Source of the DNA: a virus
IMG/VR virus record: IMGVR_UViG_3300032163_000725
Coordinates: 1 to 41,936 of that record
Length of the DNA stretch: 41,936 bases
Reading direction: 5' to 3' (one strand)
How positions within the stretch are numbered: the first letter of the stretch is position 1; each line of letters starts with the position of its first letter. A program made the position numbers and the translations under genes. The notes beneath the pieces were generated by a model that had not been told where the DNA came from, did no database searches, and saw nothing but the letters and a program-made list of their open reading frames with translations. This document shows positions 14,143-22,361 of the stretch, one piece after another.

Positions 14143-14640
14143 ATGTTTGACAAAAAGGAATGGAGCAGGAAGTATTACCAAAGTAACAAAAAGAGAATCC
14201 TGGAATGCGGAAAGAGATGGTGGAAAAATAATCCTGAAAAAACAAAAAAATATAGGATAAATAGTAATGCTCGGTCCAGGGAATGGTACTATAAAAATAG
14301 AGAATATGTAATACAGCGAGAAAGAGAATACCGAAAAAGAAGATATGAGAAATATCCATGGTTAAGAACCTATGAGAATATTCAAGCGAGAGTAAACAAT
14401 AAGCCAGAGTATATAAGATACGGGATAAAAAACTTATTAACGAAAGAAGATATAAAATTTTTATGGATTCGAGATAAAGCAAGTAGCATGATTATGCCAA
14501 GCATAGATAGAAAAGACGGATATAAAAATTATACTTTAGAAAATTGTCAGTTTATCGAATTAACTGACAATTTAAGAAAGCCAAGAGCTTGGCGCAGGAA
14601 AGATATTAGTTTGCGAAATTTAAAAGGATATCCAAAATGA
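14143..14640 (+). CDS. Putative HNH-type endonuclease 3, AT-rich insertion
   Basis: A 165-residue, very basic, Tyr/Arg/Lys-rich protein. The N-terminal half is a run of charged helices (KEWSRKYYQSNKKRILE, REYVIQREREYRKRRYEKYP). The C-terminal part has PSIDRKDGYKNYTLENCQFI, a pattern seen in phage HNH-like nucleases (SIDRxDxxxxYTxxNCxF). Base composition is clearly more AT-rich than the flanking genes, and it has its own promoter, so it is probably a recent mobile insertion between the radical SAM and glycosyltransferase genes. It ends in an ATGA overlap with the next gene. It is of a different HNH subtype from the other three. Confidence 0.7.
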   Translation: MFDKKEWSRKYYQSNKKRILECGKRWWKNNPEKTKKYRINSNARSREWYYKNREYVIQREREYRKRRYEKYPWLRTYENIQARVNNKPEYIRYGIKNLLTKEDIKFLWIRDKASSMIMPSIDRKDGYKNYTLENCQFIELTDNLRKPRAWRRKDISLRNLKGYPK

Positions 14641-15356
14641 ACGAACTCGTATCCGTCATTATCCCCACAACTGACAAGGAAATGCCGATCACGCAGAAGT
14701 GCGAATACTGCCTGAAGAACTCGACCTATAAGAACATCGAGATCATCGTGGTCAACGAACAGAAGGAACGGTCAGAGCAACGCAACATCGGGATCGCGCG
14801 CGCGAAGGGCGAGTACCTGCTGTTCCTGGACAGTGACCAGTACGTATCATCCCGGCTTATATCTGAATGCGTGGGCCTGATGAAGGGCGGATATGATGCG
14901 GTCTATATCCCCGAGGTCATAATAACCACAGGATGGTTCGGGCGGCTCCGCAACTGGGAGCGGCAGTTCTATCTCGGGACACCGGTGGACGTGGCCCGCT
15001 TCGCCAAGGGATCAGTGATCGGTACGTTCGATGAAGGACTCCGGGGACCGGAGGACAGCGATTGGGACAGGCGGATCCAGGGACACAAGGCGATCAGCCG
15101 GAACGTCGTATATCACGATGACAATGTGACCGTCCGTTCGTTCCTGGAAAAGAAGGCGTACTACTCAAAGAGCATGGGCCGCTATTACGAGAAGTGGCCG
15201 CAGGATAAGGTGCTCAATTTCTGGTATAGGTGCTTTTGGATATTCATGGAGGATGGCAAATGGAAGCGATTTCTGGCACGGCCACTGTCAGCACTGGCAG
15301 TCATGGCCTTAATATTCGCAAGGGGAGTGATATACCTATGCGCCAAAAAGTCCTAA
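14637..15356 (+). CDS. Family 2 glycosyltransferase
   Basis: A 239-residue GT-A fold enzyme: VSVIIPTTDKE, NIEIIVVNEQ, RNIGIARAKGEYLLFLDSDQ with the metal-binding DSD at residues 65-67, and GPEDSDWDRRIQGH with the acidic acceptor-site motif. The last 40 residues include a hydrophobic stretch (ARPLSALAVMALIFARGVIY), so it may sit on the inner membrane face. It transfers a nucleotide-activated sugar to an unknown acceptor. It overlaps the preceding gene by 4 bases and the next by 19, as part of the accessory operon. Confidence 0.9.
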   Translation: MNELVSVIIPTTDKEMPITQKCEYCLKNSTYKNIEIIVVNEQKERSEQRNIGIARAKGEYLLFLDSDQYVSSRLISECVGLMKGGYDAVYIPEVIITTGWFGRLRNWERQFYLGTPVDVARFAKGSVIGTFDEGLRGPEDSDWDRRIQGHKAISRNVVYHDDNVTVRSFLEKKAYYSKSMGRYYEKWPQDKVLNFWYRCFWIFMEDGKWKRFLARPLSALAVMALIFARGVIYLCAKKS

Positions 15357-16300
15357 TTATAGCACCGTTCCATCGCGGAATCGGAGGCGCCGAGACTTAT
15401 CTCATGGGCCTCATGGAGATAGCCTCGAAGCGATTCGACATATCCCTGGCCTCGCTCGCCAAGCCGCCGGAAGCCTGGCAAGGCACGCCGATCAGCAAAG
15501 TAGCCGGGATATGCTGGGAGCTCCTGCGCGATGCCTGGCGATATCGGAAGCTCGACATCAAGACCGTGGATTGCCATGGCTTACAGGCTGCGCTTGTCGG
15601 CGTAATCCTCGGACAATATTACAAATTCAAGATGTGCGTAACGATGCTCGCTCTTTACGACTTCAAGGACCGGCCCTGGTGGTTCCGCTTCGCATGCCGG
15701 TGGATCCTCAATCATGCCGACAAGATATTCGTGGAAGGCGAGACAGGCAAACAGGACTTGCTGGCATGCGGTGTGCACGAGGGCAAGATCATCAAGTTTA
15801 TGCACTGGGTAGACCTGGACATATACAAGCCGGCGCCGCGCGAGCATAAAGGCGTCCGGGTGCTATTCGTAGGCCGACCGATCCCGATTAAGGGCAAGCA
15901 CATCATCGAGGAAATCGAGCGCAAGCTGTTCTATCTGAAGGACCTGACGTTTACTTACGTCGAGAACGTGCCGCATAAAGACCTCGTCAAATACTACCAG
16001 GCCGCCGATATCCTTGTTGTGCCATCGCAATACTCGGAAGGCTTCCCACGAGTGGTGTTCGAGGCGGCGGCGTGCGGATGCATTATTATTGCTAATTGCT
16101 CAGGAGCGTTGCCAGAACTAATCAAGGACTTTGGTCTTGCAGCATACTATGACAAGAGAATAGACATCTATTCTGGATTGATAAAAGAATTATACGAGAA
16201 CAGGATGGCATTAAATATAATGCAAACTCGAACACGTCTCTACGCCGAGAAGTTCTTCACACCGAAAAATGCGGAGGTGATACTTAATGAGTACGCATAG
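15338..16300 (+). CDS. Family 4 (GT-B) glycosyltransferase 1
   Basis: A 320-residue GT-B enzyme starting at ATG 15338 (MRQKVLIIAPFHRGIGGAET). It shows the donor-domain strand VRVLFVGRPIPIKGKH and the E-x7-E motif in EGFPRVVFEAAACGC (Glu234 and Glu242), both typical of GT4 retaining enzymes using nucleotide sugars. It overlaps the GT2 gene by 19 bases and the next small gene by 14. The acceptor is unknown; a lipid-linked glycan is the natural suggestion from its neighbours. Confidence 0.9.
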   Translation: MRQKVLIIAPFHRGIGGAETYLMGLMEIASKRFDISLASLAKPPEAWQGTPISKVAGICWELLRDAWRYRKLDIKTVDCHGLQAALVGVILGQYYKFKMCVTMLALYDFKDRPWWFRFACRWILNHADKIFVEGETGKQDLLACGVHEGKIIKFMHWVDLDIYKPAPREHKGVRVLFVGRPIPIKGKHIIEEIERKLFYLKDLTFTYVENVPHKDLVKYYQAADILVVPSQYSEGFPRVVFEAAACGCIIIANCSGALPELIKDFGLAAYYDKRIDIYSGLIKELYENRMALNIMQTRTRLYAEKFFTPKNAEVILNEYA

Positions 16301-16451
16301 AAAATTCTGGCCAGAAGTATTGGGCATGAGGCTGTACGAAGCGGGAGGCGTATCTTTTTATGCGTGGAATTATAAACACGCAAAGAAGAAGTCCGGCAAT
16401 AAAGAATTGTTTGTCATAAGCGAATATGGATATCCAATAAAATGCGTATAG
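16287..16451 (+). CDS. Small protein of 54 residues, unknown
   Basis: ATG at 16287 after GGAGG opens 54 codons (MSTHRKFWPEVLGMRLYEAG, then VSFYAWNYKHAKKK). It overlaps the genes on both sides, filling a gap of about 140 bases between the GT4 and radical SAM genes, which supports a real gene. It is aromatic and basic and has no recognisable motif. Confidence 0.55.
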   Translation: MSTHRKFWPEVLGMRLYEAGGVSFYAWNYKHAKKKSGNKELFVISEYGYPIKCV

Positions 16452-17767
16452 CCTTCTGTATCGCCGAGGACATAAACATCGGAGCCGGCTACGTAATAGC
16501 GCACCTGAAGGCCCAGGGGCACCAGGTCAAGCTATTCCTGGATCCGAGGCAGTATGACCGCGGCTATGCCCAGAACGGCCTGCTGGCCCGTGCTTTGTCG
16601 CAAAGGCGCCATATCTTAAGGCGCATCAAAGCCTTCAACCCGGGCATGTGCCTATTCAGCGCAGTAACGGCGAACTACCAGTGGGCGCTCAGTATGGCCG
16701 AGGCGGTCAAGCGTATATTACCAGGGACCAAGATCGTGTTCGGCGGCGTTCACGCCACGCTCGTGCCGGAGGAGGTCCGCAAGCACGCCTTCATCGATGA
16801 CGTCGTAGTCGGCGATGGCATCTCGCACTTCGGCGGGACCTTCGACCCGGAGCGCTTATGGCCAGACCGTGAGATCTTCCTCGAGCAGTTGCCGCCTATC
16901 CACAGGCGATACCAGATCTTCATGACCTCGGTCGGTTGCCCTTTTAACTGCTCATACTGCGGCAACGAGCAGATGCGCAAGGTCAGCCAGTTCAAGTTCG
17001 TCCGGCGCTCAGTCGACAGCTGTATCGCGGAGCTCTCGAACCTGAAAGTCCGCGGCATGCGCTACGTCCTATTCGTGGATGATATCCTGACATGCGATAA
17101 GAAGTGGCTGCTTGAATTTATGCCGCGGTATAAAAGAGTAATCGGCCTGCCGTTCTGCTGCTTCGGACATCCGAAGTATCTCGATGACGAAGTGGTGGCT
17201 ACGCTAAAGGTCGGAGGCTGCCACACCGTGTGGATCGGCATACAGACAGGCGATGAGGGCCTGCGTAAGAATATACTGAACCGGCCGGAGACGAACCAGG
17301 AGATCGTGGATGCGTCCGCGCGCATAAAGAAGTGCGGCATGAAGCTCATGGTGGATCATATCTTCGGGATCCCAGGGGAAAGCGCCATGTCGAACGACAT
17401 CAGCAATAATTTATACACCGTGATCAAGCCGGACATAGTGAACTGCTACAATTTATTATACTTCCCAAAAGCCAAGATCATCGAGCATGCCCTGGCGCTC
17501 GGGAACCTGACGCCGAGGCAGGTCACCGAGATCAACGAAGGAAAGGGCGCCGTGTACCAGATCACGAATAAGAGCCAGGACTTCTACCGAGAATACGCCA
17601 AGAGCTTCTGCGCCATCCCGGTCGGCGGACTGGTCGCAGAGGTGCTCCCGATGTCCATGATCAAGCTCATCGCGTACGCGCGCGCGGGCCGCATGTTCAT
17701 CCCCTGGGCGATGATACAGAATGAGATATATTTTACACTCAAAAGCTTATGGAGGAAGATCACGTGA
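16442..17767 (+). CDS. B12-binding-type radical SAM enzyme 2
   Basis: A 441-residue protein. The N-terminal Rossmann-like domain (IAHLKAQGHQVKLFLD, NPGMCLFSAVTANYQWAL, TKIVFGGVHATLVPEEV) matches B12-binding radical SAM enzymes. The iron-sulfur motif is standard: CPFNCSYC at Cys166, 170 and 173. Later segments are typical of the family (VGGCHTVWIGIQTGDEGLRK, LMVDHIFGIPGES). The C-terminal helical region after residue 350 is hydrophobic and basic. It overlaps the CDP-alcohol phosphatidyltransferase gene by 4 bases, so the two are made together and may act on the same lipid-like substrate. Confidence 0.92.
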   Translation: MRIAFCIAEDINIGAGYVIAHLKAQGHQVKLFLDPRQYDRGYAQNGLLARALSQRRHILRRIKAFNPGMCLFSAVTANYQWALSMAEAVKRILPGTKIVFGGVHATLVPEEVRKHAFIDDVVVGDGISHFGGTFDPERLWPDREIFLEQLPPIHRRYQIFMTSVGCPFNCSYCGNEQMRKVSQFKFVRRSVDSCIAELSNLKVRGMRYVLFVDDILTCDKKWLLEFMPRYKRVIGLPFCCFGHPKYLDDEVVATLKVGGCHTVWIGIQTGDEGLRKNILNRPETNQEIVDASARIKKCGMKLMVDHIFGIPGESAMSNDISNNLYTVIKPDIVNCYNLLYFPKAKIIEHALALGNLTPRQVTEINEGKGAVYQITNKSQDFYREYAKSFCAIPVGGLVAEVLPMSMIKLIAYARAGRMFIPWAMIQNEIYFTLKSLWRKIT

Positions 17768-18534
17768 AAGAATGGGCGCAAGTTTTATACGAACGCTATC
17801 TGAGTAAGCCCCTGATACGGTTATGCGTCATTACGGGCACAACGCCGAACCAGGTGACGATATACAATTTTTTAATGACGCTGATCCTGGGAGGGCTGTC
17901 CTTTGCGACCGGGCATTATTACGCAGGACTTATGATCTGTATCTTGAACGGCGTCCTCGATTATGTGGACGGCGACCTCGCGCGCGCCACGAAGCAATAC
18001 AGCAAGACAGGCGAATGGCTTGACTCGGGCGGCGATGTAATAATACAAAACAGCATCATGGCGGCCATTGCCTATGGTTTGCTCGTTGAGCACACAGGCG
18101 GAGGATTATCCCTTCCCGTGGCCGCCACCATGTTTTATTTTGTAGGGAACGCGGCGATGAACCTGATCAGCTTCCACTACAACACAACGTTCGGCTTCAA
18201 CTCGCATGCCGGGAGCGCACTGTTCCGCAAGTACATGGACACGAAGCCGCACCTGCTGAACCGCTTCCTTAAGAACCTGATAGACCCGACATCGAGCCAT
18301 ACCGGGATGATCTTCTGGACCATACGATATTGGCTGGTCTTGGGGATCCTGCTCAATCAGATGGCCGTAGCTTTTATGATTATAACTTCGATATTGGTAT
18401 TCAGAGCGACAGCCATGTACATAATCTATGCGCTACACCTCGCCGAATATAAGAAGCTCTGGCTGCTCCAGGCGCTGGCCATTATCGATGAGGGACGGCA
18501 AGAATATTATAACATTAGGATGAAAAATGGTTAA
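17764..18534 (+). CDS. CDP-alcohol phosphatidyltransferase
   Basis: A 256-residue integral membrane protein. The GTG at 17764 is chosen because it overlaps the upstream stop (GTGA) and has GGAGG 8 bases before; an ATG at 17749 is possible. It carries the full family motif D-x2-D-G-x2-A-R-x8-G-x3-D-x3-D: Asp66, Asp69, Gly70, Ala73, Arg74, Gly83, Asp87 and Asp91, in DYVDGDLARATKQYSKTG followed by EWLDSGGD. Several hydrophobic segments follow. These enzymes transfer a phospho-lipid or phospho-alcohol group from a CDP-activated donor to an acceptor alcohol in the membrane, as in phospholipid synthesis. I know of no established role for it in phages; context suggests a modified or glycosylated lipid. 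Confidence 0.92.
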   Translation: MKEWAQVLYERYLSKPLIRLCVITGTTPNQVTIYNFLMTLILGGLSFATGHYYAGLMICILNGVLDYVDGDLARATKQYSKTGEWLDSGGDVIIQNSIMAAIAYGLLVEHTGGGLSLPVAATMFYFVGNAAMNLISFHYNTTFGFNSHAGSALFRKYMDTKPHLLNRFLKNLIDPTSSHTGMIFWTIRYWLVLGILLNQMAVAFMIITSILVFRATAMYIIYALHLAEYKKLWLLQALAIIDEGRQEYYNIRMKNG

Positions 18535-18984
18535 GAGTAAGTGTAGATGTTGTGGGAAAATATTTAATGTCTATCCATATGAAATCCGTCGAGGGAGAGG
18601 AAAACACTGCAGCCGAAAGTGCTTTTATATATGGCAAAAGAAAAATATATTCACTCCTGAACGCAGAAAACAAATGAGTGATCTTGCTAAAAGTAGGGTC
18701 GGCGATAAAAGCCCGGGGTGGAAGGGTGGCATATATATAGATTATTATGGTTATCTCAGAAGATATATGCCTATGCATCCTTTCATAATAACTATGGCTA
18801 CGTCCGCGAGCACCGCCTTGTGATGGAGAAGCATATTGGTCGCTATCTTACTCCGGAAGAAGTGGTACACCATATCAACGAGATTAAGACAGATAACCGA
18901 ATAGAAAATCTTATGCTGTTTAAAAATGCGAATGAGCATACAAAATTTCATATGAAGGAAAGCGTAAAGTCTTATGCCGTATGA
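18527..18984 (+). pseudogene. HNH homing endonuclease 4, split by a frameshift
   Basis: Two overlapping frames make one HNH enzyme. The first (from 18527) has a zinc-finger-like N-terminus (KCRCCGKIF, KHCSRKCF) and NUMOD3-like [15 protein letters not shown] up to MHPF near 18782. The second (ending 18984) resumes with [20 protein letters not shown] and [20 protein letters not shown]. Inserting one base (or losing two) in CCTTTCATAAT would restore the reading. It overlaps the phosphatidyltransferase and DegT-like genes, again sitting at a junction. It is either a decayed gene or a one-base sequencing error. Confidence 0.85.
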
Positions 18985-19570
18985 AATCGTAAGACGTTTT
19001 GAGGAGCGGATCGCTGAGTACGCCGGCGCACGATACGGCGTGGCGGTGGAGAGCTGTACGGCGGCTCTCTTTCTGTGCTGTAAGTATCTCGAAGTAGAAA
19101 AAGTCGAGATACCTAAACACACATATCCGGGAGTGGCATGTTCCATTATTAATGCAGGCGGGAAAATACAATTTGATAATTGCGTCTGGACGCATGGATA
19201 TTATCAGTTATGCCCATATCAAATATATGACAGTGCATTGAGTTTTTTCCGTGGCATGTATATCCCCGGAAGTTTGTATTGCCTATCCTTCCACGCAAAG
19301 AAGCACCTGCCGATCGGCCGAGGCGGGATGATACTGACCGATAGCGAACTCGCCGCAACATGGCTACGTAAGGCACGCTTCGATGGCCGGAATGAATGCG
19401 CGCTGAAGGATGATAACATCGACATGGTCGGCTGGAATATGTACCTTACGCCCGAAGCGGCCGCACGCGGGCTCATGCTGTTTGACGCAATCAAGGACCG
19501 GGACCTGCCAGACCTCAAGGTAGAGGACCAGGGATACCCGGATCTATCACTCATAAAGGCCTATCGATGA
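18974..19570 (+). CDS. Miniature DegT/DnrJ-like aminotransferase
   Basis: A 198-residue protein, about half the usual ~370 of DegT-family sugar aminotransferases. It keeps the core PLP elements in order: [20 protein letters not shown] then [22 protein letters not shown], an Asp in YDSAL (residue 86), [16 protein letters not shown] with the likely PLP Lys110, and [17 protein letters not shown]. The segment between the Thr and Asp motifs is shortened and the C-terminal domain is absent. The family makes amino-sugars on nucleotide carriers. It could be an active minimal enzyme, a dimer relying on partners, or a remnant; its open frame and ATGA coupling favour function. Confidence 0.75.
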   Translation: MPYEIVRRFEERIAEYAGARYGVAVESCTAALFLCCKYLEVEKVEIPKHTYPGVACSIINAGGKIQFDNCVWTHGYYQLCPYQIYDSALSFFRGMYIPGSLYCLSFHAKKHLPIGRGGMILTDSELAATWLRKARFDGRNECALKDDNIDMVGWNMYLTPEAAARGLMLFDAIKDRDLPDLKVEDQGYPDLSLIKAYR

Positions 19571-20115
19571 GTAAGCAATACTGGCAGGAGTTCTATCGTA
19601 AACACGACATCAAAGGGCATACGCCATTTGCCGAGTGGTGCCTGCCGTATATGCGCCAGCATCTATACGTGGCGGACCTTGGTTGCGGTAACGGCCGGGA
19701 TACTTATTACTTCGCTCGCAATTTTCACAGGGTCGTAGGGGTCGACTATGCCGTTAAACCTAAAAAATATAAAGAAGCTCATTTTGTACAGAAACCATTG
19801 GAGGACGTTATATCGAATGGGTGCTTTTACGATGTTGTATATTCCCGATTTTTCTTACACTCCATAGCATATCACGAAGTCGCTGACATTTTGAATTGGA
19901 CGCGGAACTTATTCCTTGCAGAGTTTCGTGCCAAGGGTGATGAACCGAAGCTATACCCGGACCATCCCCGGAACTTTATAGATGGCAATTCTTTTTTGAA
20001 GGACTTGGATCATTTCGGATTCGATATCATTCACTATGAAAAAGGTCGCGGCCTGGCCAAGTATAAAGGCGAGGATCCGCTTATCATAAGAGTGGTGGCA
20101 AAAAAGGAGAGATGA
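19567..20115 (+). CDS. SAM-dependent class I methyltransferase
   Basis: A 182-residue Rossmann methyltransferase. Motif I is VADLGCGNGRDTYYFAR (about residues 35-51), followed by RVVGVDYAV and YDVVYSRFFLHSI, the usual SAM-binding order. It is short, so probably a small-molecule enzyme, fitting sugar or lipid O- or N-methylation. It overlaps the DegT-like gene by 4 bases, and a sugar aminotransferase followed by a methyltransferase is a common pair in deoxy-sugar pathways. The substrate is unknown. Confidence 0.85.
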   Translation: MSKQYWQEFYRKHDIKGHTPFAEWCLPYMRQHLYVADLGCGNGRDTYYFARNFHRVVGVDYAVKPKKYKEAHFVQKPLEDVISNGCFYDVVYSRFFLHSIAYHEVADILNWTRNLFLAEFRAKGDEPKLYPDHPRNFIDGNSFLKDLDHFGFDIIHYEKGRGLAKYKGEDPLIIRVVAKKER

Positions 20116-20116
20116 T

Positions 20117-20536
20117 ATGGGATCAAAGCCAAGATTGGCGGACGCGCACGTAGAGCAGATCAGGGTGCTAAAGGGCGAAGGAAAGTCGGTCAAGGAGATC
20201 ATCGAGGTAATGGAGGCGACGTATACAGGCCTCAAGTTATCACCGTATTTAGTCTCCGGAGCGCTCAAACCAGTAAAAGGCGTGGCCATGGCCGGTGCTC
20301 CCACGGTTAAGGCGAAGCGCAAGTACCACAAACACGCGGAGAAGAAGGCCGCGGCAGAAGGATCCCCGGACCAGGACAGGGCGATCAAGGACATCCTGGC
20401 ACTACTCCAGGAGATCCACGGCGGCTACAGGCAGGTATTCTCATACCTGCGCAAGGAGCTCATAAAGAGCCGGCAGGAAGTATATCTCATGATGACCGGC
20501 GCCGGCATCGAGATCCCGGAGAGCACGATACAGTGA
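20117..20536 (+). CDS. HTH-like protein of unknown function
   Basis: A 139-residue protein. Residues 5-32 (RLADAHVEQIRVLKGEGKSV, KEIIEVMEA) look like the helix-turn-helix of resolvase or small regulator type. The middle is a basic linker (KAKRKYHKHAEKKAAAEG), and the C-terminal half is helical (IHGGYRQVFSYLRKEL, EVYLMMTGAGIEIPE). It overlaps the GT4 gene by 4 bases. It may be a DNA-binding regulator of the operon, but no family could be assigned. Confidence 0.6.
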   Translation: MGSKPRLADAHVEQIRVLKGEGKSVKEIIEVMEATYTGLKLSPYLVSGALKPVKGVAMAGAPTVKAKRKYHKHAEKKAAAEGSPDQDRAIKDILALLQEIHGGYRQVFSYLRKELIKSRQEVYLMMTGAGIEIPESTIQ

Positions 20537-21516
20537 TACTCATAATAGCAAACGCGCGTATCAAGGGCGGCCTATCCGGGAGCGACAATATCTATCTGAA
20601 CATGACCAGGCATGCCGGACATCATCGGACATGGGAGATGATGGATACGGACTTCCGGCCATTCGTTCTATGCTACATCTGGAAGATCGTCAAAGCCTGT
20701 TGGTGCGCGCTATGGGATTTTACAAAGTACGAGTTCGTATATTCGGCGAGTGACTTCTGGATGGATAGCCTGCCGGCGCTCATCCTGAAGCTTAAGGGCA
20801 ATAAGTGGGTAGCAGGCTTTTATCTATTCGCTCCCCGGGACACGTTTATATATTACTGGTCGCAGAAGATAACGATCTGGATCATTAACAAATTTGCTGA
20901 TGTCGTATGCGTTACGAACGAAAGCATGTTCAATTTCGATAAGCCGATGATCGCTGTCCACGGCGGCGTAGACCTGAAACTCGCATATCCCTCAAATGAC
21001 ATGAAGATATTCGATGCGGTGTTTATCGGGCGCCTACACTACACCAAGGGTATCGATGAGCTCATGCGGATATGGGATGGCGTCCTTAAGATTAAACCTA
21101 AAGCGCGCCTTGCAGTGATAGGCGATGGCGATACCGAAGTCGAGGCATTCAAAAAATGGCTTGACCGCACATCCGGCGTGACATGGTTCGGCTTCTTAGG
21201 GGAGGATCGCTTCGATGTTTATCGGAAATCGAAAATGGTTCTATATACAACGCCTCACTGCTATAGCCATTTTTCTATGGGGCCTGTTGAGGCTATGGCT
21301 TGCGGTTGCCCAATGGTGGCATTCGATATTCCAGTGATGGCTGACATTAAGCCGGAAGGATGCGAGATCTGTGTGAACCGACACTATTTTGTCAGGGTGA
21401 TAACAAGGGGATCAATGAAATCAAGAGAAGCAACCACCTGGGCTCGAACATGGGACTGGTCGACCAGGGCGCCGAAGATACTCAAAGAAATAAGGGAGAA
21501 GCTATGCGAATCTTAG
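20533..21516 (+). CDS. Family 4-like glycosyltransferase 2
   Basis: A 327-residue GT-B type protein starting at a GTG (GTGA overlap). It has an N-terminal strand ILIIANARIKGGLSGSDNIY, the donor-domain entry FDAVFIGRLHYTKGIDELM, VIGDGDTEVEAFKKWL and FSMGPVEAMACGCPMVAF. The second Glu of E-x7-E is present but the position of the first holds Ser, so catalysis may differ from canonical GT4 enzymes. It overlaps the RmlD-like gene by 13 bases. It probably adds a sugar in the same pathway as the other two glycosyltransferases. Confidence 0.85.
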   Translation: MILIIANARIKGGLSGSDNIYLNMTRHAGHHRTWEMMDTDFRPFVLCYIWKIVKACWCALWDFTKYEFVYSASDFWMDSLPALILKLKGNKWVAGFYLFAPRDTFIYYWSQKITIWIINKFADVVCVTNESMFNFDKPMIAVHGGVDLKLAYPSNDMKIFDAVFIGRLHYTKGIDELMRIWDGVLKIKPKARLAVIGDGDTEVEAFKKWLDRTSGVTWFGFLGEDRFDVYRKSKMVLYTTPHCYSHFSMGPVEAMACGCPMVAFDIPVMADIKPEGCEICVNRHYFVRVITRGSMKSREATTWARTWDWSTRAPKILKEIREKLCES

Positions 21517-22361
21517 TCACTGGTGCCGCAGGCATGATGGGCGAATCGATCAGGCGTGTCTTTAAGAACGACGAGATGATATATACCGATAAGCCGGAAC
21601 TTAACGTCGCCGATTATAATAGCGTGATAAGCATGATCAATAAACTGAACGGCGAAATTGATTATATTCTACACCTGGCCGCCGAGACAGACCTCGAGTT
21701 TTGCGAGAGACGTCCGGAGCTCGCGTATTACACCAACGCGATCGGCACGGTGAACATGGTGAAGCTCGCAGAGATCATGGATATCCCGATAATCTACATA
21801 TCAACAGCCGGCGTATTCTTAGGCGAGAAGAATAGCTACGATGAATTTGACAAGCCGGAACCGATCAATCACTACGGCCGGAGTAAGTGGTATGGCGAGT
21901 TCGCGGTAAGGACATACCCGAAGCATTACATCTTCCGCATGTCCTGGGCCATGGGAGGCGGGCCGGACCTCGATAAGAAGTTCGTCAACAAGATAATCAA
22001 GTTGGTCCATGAAGGACACAAGGAGATCGAGGCCATCGATGATGTGTTCGGATCACCGACATACCAGTATGACGTGGCAAGGACGATCCGCGCATGCCTG
22101 GAGCGGAAGATACCCTACGGCATATATCATGCGGCAGGGATAGGCACGGCTTCACGGTATGATGTAGCAGAGGCAATCGTTGACATATTAAATATGGACG
22201 TCGATCTTGTTATACCGGTGCCGAGCTCGCACTTTAACAATAAGTTCCCGTGCCCGCGCGCGCGTAACGAGGTTTTGAAAAGCGTGATAGCGCATCCATC
22301 CTGCATGCGGCCCTGGCGCGAATCACTGAAAGAATACCTGGAGGAATACTATGCTGCTTGA
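21504..22361 (+). CDS. RmlD-like NAD(P)-dependent sugar reductase/epimerase (extended SDR)
   Basis: A 285-residue extended short-chain dehydrogenase starting at ATG 21504 (MRILVTGAAGMMGESIRRVF). The nucleotide-binding TGxxGxxG is at residues 6-13, HLAAETDLEFCE follows as in RmlD (dTDP-4-dehydrorhamnose reductase), and the catalytic YGRSK has Tyr124 and Lys128. RmlD reduces the keto-sugar in the last step of dTDP-rhamnose synthesis. Other RmlABC genes are not in the genome, so it would work on a host intermediate or on a different nucleotide sugar. The reaction is inferred from the family. Confidence 0.85.
   Translation: MRILVTGAAGMMGESIRRVFKNDEMIYTDKPELNVADYNSVISMINKLNGEIDYILHLAAETDLEFCERRPELAYYTNAIGTVNMVKLAEIMDIPIIYISTAGVFLGEKNSYDEFDKPEPINHYGRSKWYGEFAVRTYPKHYIFRMSWAMGGGPDLDKKFVNKIIKLVHEGHKEIEAIDDVFGSPTYQYDVARTIRACLERKIPYGIYHAAGIGTASRYDVAEAIVDILNMDVDLVIPVPSSHFNNKFPCPRARNEVLKSVIAHPSCMRPWRESLKEYLEEYYAA

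Noticed and set aside
21360-21503. 48-codon upstream extension of the RmlD-like gene
   Set aside because: The Rossmann motif MRILVTGAAG must begin at 21504. The extension overlaps the GT4 C-terminus and has no family match.
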